Origin: Terriglobia bacterium
GTDB lineage: Bacteria > Acidobacteriota > Terriglobia > Terriglobales > Acidobacteriaceae
Length of the DNA stretch: 64,000 bases
NCBI GenBank assembly: GCA_020072815.1
Contig: JAIQGE010000011.1
Span: 62,001-126,000 of the forward strand
Direction of reading: 5' to 3'
Position 1 is the stretch's first letter; every line of letters starts with the position of its first letter. Under the pieces are notes generated by a model. The model did not search any database. It had not been told where the DNA came from and was given only the letters and a program-made list of their open reading frames with translations. The translations under genes and the position numbers were made by a program. Positions 57,599-64,000 of this stretch are shown here, in pieces.

Positions 57599-59353
57599 CT
57601 AATGAGGTTGAGTTCCGGACGTAGACTCCACCGGGACGACGACTCCGGCATTGGCTGTGCCGATGGCGCCCGTATGTTCGTCGCGCACCGCCAGCCGCAG
57701 CGGGTACGAGCCGGCCGCGAGATCGAAAGTAACGCGGCAAGGGACGTACGTCTTCATCACGTGGTCGTAGTCAGCGTGCTTCAAGCCGGAGGTGATGGTG
57801 AAACTCTCCGTCCGCACGGCTTCGCCTTTTTCGGAATAGACCTGCACCACGCAGCTCAAATCGGCATGGTAGAGATCGTCTTCCGTCCGGTCGAAGGATA
57901 CCGAGTGGGGATCAATCACAAAGGTTACCCGGACTTTGTTTTGCGTCCGGGCGGACGGCGGCTCCACCTGGGCCTGGAACAGCAGCGTTGTGGAAGCGGG
58001 CGTCTGCGGGTCCACGGCTTTGCCCAGCTCAATGGCGCGCTGCCGCGGAGATTCAGCCTGATACGCCGCGAGGCTGGCGGCATAGTAACCCAGCCGGTAG
58101 CGAAGCTTGACGCCGTGGCGGACGGTCTTCACCTGGATCTTGCGGAACTTGCCGTCCCAGTTCTTGTTATCAGGATAGTAGCCGAGCGTGTAGTAGGTGG
58201 AGCCGTCTTCCATGCTGGCCAGGATGACTTTGCCGAAGTCCGTAGTGTTGTAGTAAGCGCGCCCGCCGGTCTCGTCGGCCAGTTCGTCCATGGTGGCGCG
58301 GGCGTTGCTCAGTCTGTCAGAGAGTTTGTCAGCGTTTTGCAGAGTCAGCTTGCGGCCGTATTCGTCATGACCGTCATTACCGATCTGGAACAGATCAGAG
58401 TTCATGGGGATGCCGTGGAGGTCAACCGGATACATGGCAATTTGCGCGCTCATCAGGCGATCAGCGATGCGGGCGATTTGCAGGCTGTAGTTGTCCGCCG
58501 CGTCGCGATTTTGAAACTTGAGGTCGCTGACCAATGAGGTCAAGGGAAAGGCTTCAGAAATCCAAATTACGTTCTTGCGTCCCGGATAGGCGGCCAGGGC
58601 CTGGGCCAGGGCTTCCAGCGCGTCCAGCGCGTCCAGCGTGAACAGCACGCGATTGTTGGTTTGCGCGCTCTGCGTGCGCGCGTCAAATTGAATAATGCGC
58701 TCCAGCATGGCCTCCGGAATGTGCTGGGCCAGTTGCCAGGGAATGAGCGAAGGCGTGGCGTCACTCATGGGGTTGGGCATCAGGGGAGAGTTCTTGCTGT
58801 TCAGATTGCCGACCACGCGGCGCAATACTTCGGGATCGCTGGTGAAATCCTGAATCAGTTGCAATTTTGCGCCAAGCAGGAAAATGGCCACGGGCCGGCC
58901 CTGCGGGAGTTGGTCCACGATCTTGAGCAGCCGAAGCCGGGCGTCTGTCTGGTTCAAGTTGGGCGTGTTCAGCCAATCCAAAAGAATCACGTTGAGCGCG
59001 CCCGTGGTCTTGTACGCGGGGATGTTGGTAAAAACATTTTCCGGAAGTTTGGCGGCCGCCGCTACAGCTTTTGCGGGCTCTAAGGTGGCGCTGGCCGGCG
59101 GCTGAAAGCTGAACACTTTGATCTGCTGCGGCTTGCCGTCTTCGAAGAGAGTGAAGTCGTCTTTGTTCAGGTCGGCGATGGGCTTGCCTTTTGCGTCGGT
59201 GGAGATCACGTCCACTACGACCAGGCGGGTGGTGGCGCGTATTTTGGTAAGCGGCTCTTTCGCGGGAGGGCGGTCCGTTGTTTGGGCGGAGGCCGCCGTC
59301 GCGGGAAGCAAAGCCATCACTGCAATCCAGATGGAGCGGAAAAAGCGTTGCAT
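57599..59353 (-). CDS. VWFA-related secreted protein (584 aa)
   Basis: A signal peptide (FFRSIWIAVMALLPATAASA) precedes LVVVDVISTDAKGKPIADLNKDDFTLFEDGKPQQI, the entry to the VWFA-related domain of acidobacteria, followed by LNVILLDWLNT with a MIDAS-like DxxNT pattern and KNVIWISEAFPL. The C-terminal half is beta-rich (VKLRYRLGYYAASLAAYQAESPRQRAIE). Such proteins are numerous in this phylum, and their roles are mostly unknown. It is convergent with hflX. Confidence 0.88.
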   Translation of the reverse strand: MQRFFRSIWIAVMALLPATAASAQTTDRPPAKEPLTKIRATTRLVVVDVISTDAKGKPIADLNKDDFTLFEDGKPQQIKVFSFQPPASATLEPAKAVAAAAKLPENVFTNIPAYKTTGALNVILLDWLNTPNLNQTDARLRLLKIVDQLPQGRPVAIFLLGAKLQLIQDFTSDPEVLRRVVGNLNSKNSPLMPNPMSDATPSLIPWQLAQHIPEAMLERIIQFDARTQSAQTNNRVLFTLDALDALEALAQALAAYPGRKNVIWISEAFPLTSLVSDLKFQNRDAADNYSLQIARIADRLMSAQIAMYPVDLHGIPMNSDLFQIGNDGHDEYGRKLTLQNADKLSDRLSNARATMDELADETGGRAYYNTTDFGKVILASMEDGSTYYTLGYYPDNKNWDGKFRKIQVKTVRHGVKLRYRLGYYAASLAAYQAESPRQRAIELGKAVDPQTPASTTLLFQAQVEPPSARTQNKVRVTFVIDPHSVSFDRTEDDLYHADLSCVVQVYSEKGEAVRTESFTITSGLKHADYDHVMKTYVPCRVTFDLAAGSYPLRLAVRDEHTGAIGTANAGVVVPVESTSGTQPH

Positions 59354-59656
59354 GGAGCGGTCTCCTCACTGGGATCTACAGACTTCGCTCACGGGGCAAA
59401 CGTTAGTTTAGACGCAGGAAGTGAGGCTTTGATTCGCGAAGGGAAAATTTAAATGGGCCTGAGACCAAGAAGCGGTGACGGTTTCCTTGGCCACAAGCCC
59501 ATTCGATCCTGAATCGGATCGGAGGTGATAATTCCATTCTAGGCCAGTTCCAAGGGGTGTCAAGTGTTTCTCGAGGGTCTTTTTTACTTAGAGCCAGGTC
59601 TGTGATTGGGGGCGCACGAGGGCGTAAATATCCCACAAAACAGGTGTGACGATGGG
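59354..59656. other. Intergenic region
   Basis: These 303 bases lie upstream of the VWFA gene and downstream of the TauE-like gene. I see no gene or clear terminator. Confidence 0.45.
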
Positions 59657-60031
59657 CTATTTGGCAGCCAACACCAGGTGCAGGCCGACGATCACTATAA
59701 GGACGCCAAATGCCCGGCGCACAACGACTTCGGGGAGGTGCTGGGCCCAGTGGCCGCCGAAATAGCCGCCCACGGCAAAGCCTAGGGCAATGAGCAGGGC
59801 CGCGGGCACGTCTACGTTGCCGGCCTTGTAATACTCCCAAAAAGCGAGCGCGCCGATGGGCGCCAGCAGGGCCCCCAGCGACGTCCCCTGGGCCTTGTGC
59901 TGGCTCATGCGGAAGACATACACCAAAGCGGGAACAATGAGAACTCCGCCGCCGATGCCCACCACGCCGGAGAGCAGGCCGACCAGCAGCCCAAGCAGCA
60001 AGTAAGAAAAGATCATCATGAAGAAAATCAT
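59657..60031 (-). CDS. TauE/SafE-family permease, half-size
   Basis: The 124-residue protein has four hydrophobic segments: FSYLLLGLLVGLLSGVVGIGGGVLIVPALVYVF with the family's GxGGG motif, TSLGALLAPIGALAFWEYYKA, ALLIALGFAVGGYFGGHWA and the final VRRAFGVLIVIVGLHLVL. This is one of the two repeats of the usual 250-residue family, which carries sulfite or organosulfonates, so it probably acts as a dimer. Position far from the sulfur genes leaves its substrate open. ATG 60031 is chosen at the membrane domain; the frame opens at 60232. Confidence 0.85.
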   Translation of the reverse strand: MIFFMMIFSYLLLGLLVGLLSGVVGIGGGVLIVPALVYVFRMSQHKAQGTSLGALLAPIGALAFWEYYKAGNVDVPAALLIALGFAVGGYFGGHWAQHLPEVVVRRAFGVLIVIVGLHLVLAAK

Positions 60032-60252
60032 AAGACGGCGGTGAGGTTGAGCAAAGTGAAAATCCGTGTGGCGGGACGCCAGAATCGCCGAGCGAAGGGC
60101 AAAAATAATTTCCTTGCGCGGACGCGACAAGAGAGTGGGCGAAAAGCGCGTCGGCGCGTTGACACTGCCGCAAAGCGGATGATAACTTAGATAGTTTGAA
60201 GGTCGTTGCCGATCCGCTCTGTTCACGAACAACCTAACAAGAATCTAAGGGA

Positions 60253-60720
60253 ATGGAAGACACACTCAAGCAAGTAGGCGAATTACTGCTTTCCTCCATC
60301 CCCACCATCATTTGTCTGCTGGTGGTGTGGACGGCGTACCGCTTTCTGGTGTTTCCGCGTCTGGAGCAGGTGCTGTCTGAGCGCCATGCCAAGACGGAAG
60401 GGGCCGTCCAGCAGGCGCAGGCGGACATTGCCCAGGCGGAGGCGCGCGTCGCCGACTACGAACGCAAAGTGCGGGAAGCGCGGGCGCAGATCTTCGCCAC
60501 ACAGGAGCAGTATCGCAATCGCGTGCTGGAACAGCGCAACAACGCGCTGGCCCAGGCGCGCCAGCAGGCGGAGCAGACGGTGAAGTCGGCGCGGGCGGTG
60601 CTGGAGCAGGAAGTCGCCGCCGCCAAGGCCACTTTGCAGACGCAAGCTGATTCCATTGCTGATGAGATCATCCGCAGCATCCTGAAGCCGGGCGCTGCCG
60701 CCGCCGCAGGAGGACGCTGA
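60253..60720 (+). CDS. atpF': ATP synthase subunit b'
   Basis: An N-terminal membrane helix (LLSSIPTIICLLVVWTAYRFLVFPRL) is followed by a long coiled coil (residues 35-150). Size of 155 residues and the next gene being a second b-type subunit mark the b/b' heterodimer found in some bacteria. It forms the peripheral stalk. AAGGGA precedes the ATG. One base separates it from the next gene. Confidence 0.9.
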   Translation: MEDTLKQVGELLLSSIPTIICLLVVWTAYRFLVFPRLEQVLSERHAKTEGAVQQAQADIAQAEARVADYERKVREARAQIFATQEQYRNRVLEQRNNALAQARQQAEQTVKSARAVLEQEVAAAKATLQTQADSIADEIIRSILKPGAAAAAGGR

Positions 60721-60721
60721 T

Positions 60722-61465
60722 ATGAACCTCCGCGTTCGCCGAATCGCGCTGCTGGCTGTCGCTTTCGCGGCACTTTCTTTCGCTGTGGTGGCCAGCCGAG
60801 TCCAAGCTCAGGAAACCGCCAAGCCTGCCGCCAGCGAGCAGAAAAGCACGCCTTCCCAGGAAATCAAGGAAGCTGCGAGCAAAGTCGAAAGCACAGAAGC
60901 CGGCGCAGAAAAGAAAGAAAAGGCCGAAGAAAACGAAGGCAAATCGTCAGCCGCGGTGCAAGGCCTGGCGAAACTAACCGGCATGACCGTGGACCACGCG
61001 TACTGGTTCAGCGTGGGTTTGAACTTCGCCATTGTGGTGTTCATTCTGGCTTACTTTGCCAAGAAGAAATTGCCGGGGGTCTTTAAGGGCCGCACGGAAT
61101 CCATTCAAAAAGGGATGGAAGAGGCAAAGAAGTCCAGTGACGAAGCGCGCCGCCGATTGACCGAGGTGGAAGAGCGGCTTTCGCGCCTGGACGTGGACAT
61201 AGCGCAGATGCGCAGCGAGGCTGAGGAAACCGGACGCGCGGAAGAAAAACGCATCCTCAGCGAAGGCGAAGCCGAGCGCAAGAGGATTGTGGAAGCCGCG
61301 CAGCAGGACATTACCGCGGCCGCGGGCAGCGCGCGCCGCGAACTCAAGGCCTACGCTACCGAGTTGGCGGTGGACCTGGCGGCCAAAAAGATCCGCGTGG
61401 AAAAAAGCACTGACCAGGAACTGGTGCGCGAGTTTACCGCCAATCTGGGAAAGGACGGCAACTAG
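60722..61465 (+). CDS. atpF: ATP synthase subunit b, with N-terminal extension
   Basis: The b-subunit part (HAYWFSVGLNFAIVVFILAYFAKKKLPGVFKGRTESIQKGMEEAKK and a long helix) starts near residue 93. Before it, 90 residues hold a signal-peptide-like start (IALLAVAFAALSFAVVASRVQAQ) and a Glu/Lys/Ala-rich linker. The extension would place the N-terminus in the periplasm with a cleaved signal. It forms the second stalk with b'. The 247-residue length is about 80 above normal. Confidence 0.88.
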   Translation: MNLRVRRIALLAVAFAALSFAVVASRVQAQETAKPAASEQKSTPSQEIKEAASKVESTEAGAEKKEKAEENEGKSSAAVQGLAKLTGMTVDHAYWFSVGLNFAIVVFILAYFAKKKLPGVFKGRTESIQKGMEEAKKSSDEARRRLTEVEERLSRLDVDIAQMRSEAEETGRAEEKRILSEGEAERKRIVEAAQQDITAAAGSARRELKAYATELAVDLAAKKIRVEKSTDQELVREFTANLGKDGN

Positions 61466-62005
61466 ATGGCAGTGGTCACGGGCCGGTACGCGCGCGCGTT
61501 TGCGGAAGTGATAGCCGCGCACCAGGGCGATGCGGGAAAAGCCGTGGAAGAACTGGAGCAGATGGCTTCGCTGGTGGACGGCAGCCACGAGCTGCGCAAC
61601 GTATTTCAGAATCCCGCCGTCGCACAGAAACAAAAGATCAGCCTGCTGGACGAGATCATCGAAAAGATGGGCGGCTCCAGGCTGTTGCGCAATTTTCTGG
61701 CGGTGCTGATTGACCAGCATCGCATCGGGCAGATTGCGGAAATCGCCCGCCAGTTCAAGCAGGACTTGGACGCGCGGATGGGAATCGCCGAAGCAAAAGT
61801 GAGTTCAGCGCGCGAGTTGACCGCGGCGGAGAAGAAGAGCCTGGAAAAGGAGCTGGCCGCGACCACGGGAAAGACCATCCGGGCAACGTACGCGGAAGAC
61901 GCCACGCTCTTGGGAGGCGCGATCGTGCGCGTGGGCAGCACCATCTATGACGGATCAGTGCGCGGGCGGCTGGAGAAGATGAAGGAACAGATTAGTGGGG
62001 CGTAG
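61466..62005 (+). CDS. atpH: ATP synthase delta subunit
   Basis: MAVVTGRYARAFAEVIAAHQGDAGKAVEELEQM, FQNPAVAQKQKISLLDEIIEKMG, LLRNFLAVLIDQHRIGQIAEIARQF and the C-terminal LLGGAIVRVGSTIYDGSVRGRLEKMKEQI are family marks. It connects the stalk to the alpha/beta head. It starts directly after the b stop. Confidence 0.94.
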   Translation: MAVVTGRYARAFAEVIAAHQGDAGKAVEELEQMASLVDGSHELRNVFQNPAVAQKQKISLLDEIIEKMGGSRLLRNFLAVLIDQHRIGQIAEIARQFKQDLDARMGIAEAKVSSARELTAAEKKSLEKELAATTGKTIRATYAEDATLLGGAIVRVGSTIYDGSVRGRLEKMKEQISGA

Positions 62006-62020
62006 GGGGAGAAAAGGAGA

Positions 62021-62053
62021 TTTGAAATTTCAAGTTTCAAATTTGAAATTTCA
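62021..62053. repeat. AT-rich palindromic repeat between atpH and atpA
   Basis: TTGAAATTTCAA (62022-62033) and TTTCAAATTTGAAA (62035-62048) are perfect palindromes in tandem. The tract is sharply AT-rich inside a GC-rich operon. It could be a processing or pausing site, or a small dispersed repeat. Confidence 0.6.
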
Positions 62054-62067
62054 GATTCCCAGTCTAA

Positions 62068-63609
<1,542 letters not shown>

Positions 63610-63612
63610 TTC

Positions 63613-64000
63613 ATGGCGAACCTGTTAGACATCCGGCGGCGAATCCGCAGCGTGCGCAACACGCGGCAGATCACCAAGGCCATGCAGATGGTTTCGGCGG
63701 CGAAACTGCGTAGAGCCCAGGAACGCGCGCTGGCGGCGCGTCCGTACGCCCGGATGCTGGTGAACGTGCTGAAGTCGCTGGTGACGCGCGCGGAACTGTA
63801 CGATCCGGATACCGGCGAGCCGCGCCATCCGCTGCTGATGCGGCGCCCGGAAAAGACGGTGTTGCTGCTGGTGGTCTCCGGCGAAAAAGGACTGGCCGGA
63901 GCGTTCAACGCCAACATCTTGAAGACCGCCGCGCGCTTCATCGAGTCCAAGCGCGACAAGAACATTGATATCGTGACGATGGGGCGTAAGTCGCGCGACT
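63613..64000 (+). CDS. atpG: ATP synthase gamma subunit, 5' part
   Basis: MANLLDIRRRIRSVRNTRQITKAMQMVSAAKLRRAQERALAARPYA is the conserved N-terminal helix of the rotor shaft. The gene runs off the window end after 129 residues, so the C-terminal signature is not seen. It follows atpA by 3 bases. Confidence 0.93.
   Translation, partial: MANLLDIRRRIRSVRNTRQITKAMQMVSAAKLRRAQERALAARPYARMLVNVLKSLVTRAELYDPDTGEPRHPLLMRRPEKTVLLLVVSGEKGLAGAFNANILKTAARFIESKRDKNIDIVTMGRKSRD

Overview
The window is a 64 kb piece of a GC-rich bacterial chromosome, most likely from an acidobacterium. This rests on the mix of families: a VWFA-related secreted protein, a relic of a MacB/ADOP-type permease, a MoeB with a C-terminal rhodanese domain, a UGSC selenoprotein, and secreted Gly/Asn-rich proteins. 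It is inference; there is no rRNA to confirm it.

Layout: 1-782 is the 3' end of an LVIVD-type secreted protein. 968-10202 is a 9.2 kb integrative element in the 3' end of tRNA-Cys, bounded by a 26-bp direct repeat. It carries a tyrosine integrase, a prim-pol/helicase, a lone HK97-type major capsid protein and small unknown genes, but no terminase, portal or tail. 10331-17019 holds tRNA-Gly, a tandem array of about 110-bp repeats, a thiolase, a TonB-like protein, an outer-membrane protein and gamma-glutamyltransferase. 17020-22587 (minus) is the threonine operon thrB-lysC-thrC-hom behind a Thr-rich leader peptide and attenuator. 24149-27848 (plus) is a siroheme sulfite/nitrite reductase operon behind a Cys-rich leader and attenuator. 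27864-31769 holds three secreted low-complexity proteins. 32280-34150 (minus) pairs a second threonine-synthase-like enzyme with a MoaD/ThiS-like sulfur carrier behind a Met/Cys-rich leader and attenuator. 34297-37415 (minus) has proC and a UGSC selenoprotein gene with an in-frame TGA, next to a thioredoxin fusion. 39193-44810 is leuA-leuB-leuC-leuD with a divergent LysR gene. 44989-47250 is an IS1595-type transposon with 8-bp target duplications that carries a tRNA gene of leucine-type architecture with a UGG (proline) anticodon. 47267-49023 (minus) has MoeB-rhodanese and a JAMM peptidase. Then follow nadA, DUF2203, a sigma factor, a DegT aminotransferase, hfq, hflX, a VWFA protein and a half-size TauE. 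The window ends in an ATP synthase operon (b', b, delta, alpha, gamma).

How the genes may work together: four short leader peptides start only 6 to 9 nt after a good -10 box, so they are probably leaderless. They are rich in Thr, in Cys, in Met and Cys, or contain Cys, and each precedes a biosynthetic gene set that fits its composition. I read them as a translation-sensing network over threonine and sulfur amino acid supply. Sulfite reductase, siroheme genes, MoeB-rhodanese, the sulfur carrier, the JAMM peptidase and the ThrC-like enzyme together suggest a protein-thiocarboxylate route to cysteine or homocysteine. That pathway, the capsid-only element and the transposon-borne tRNA are the points most worth testing.
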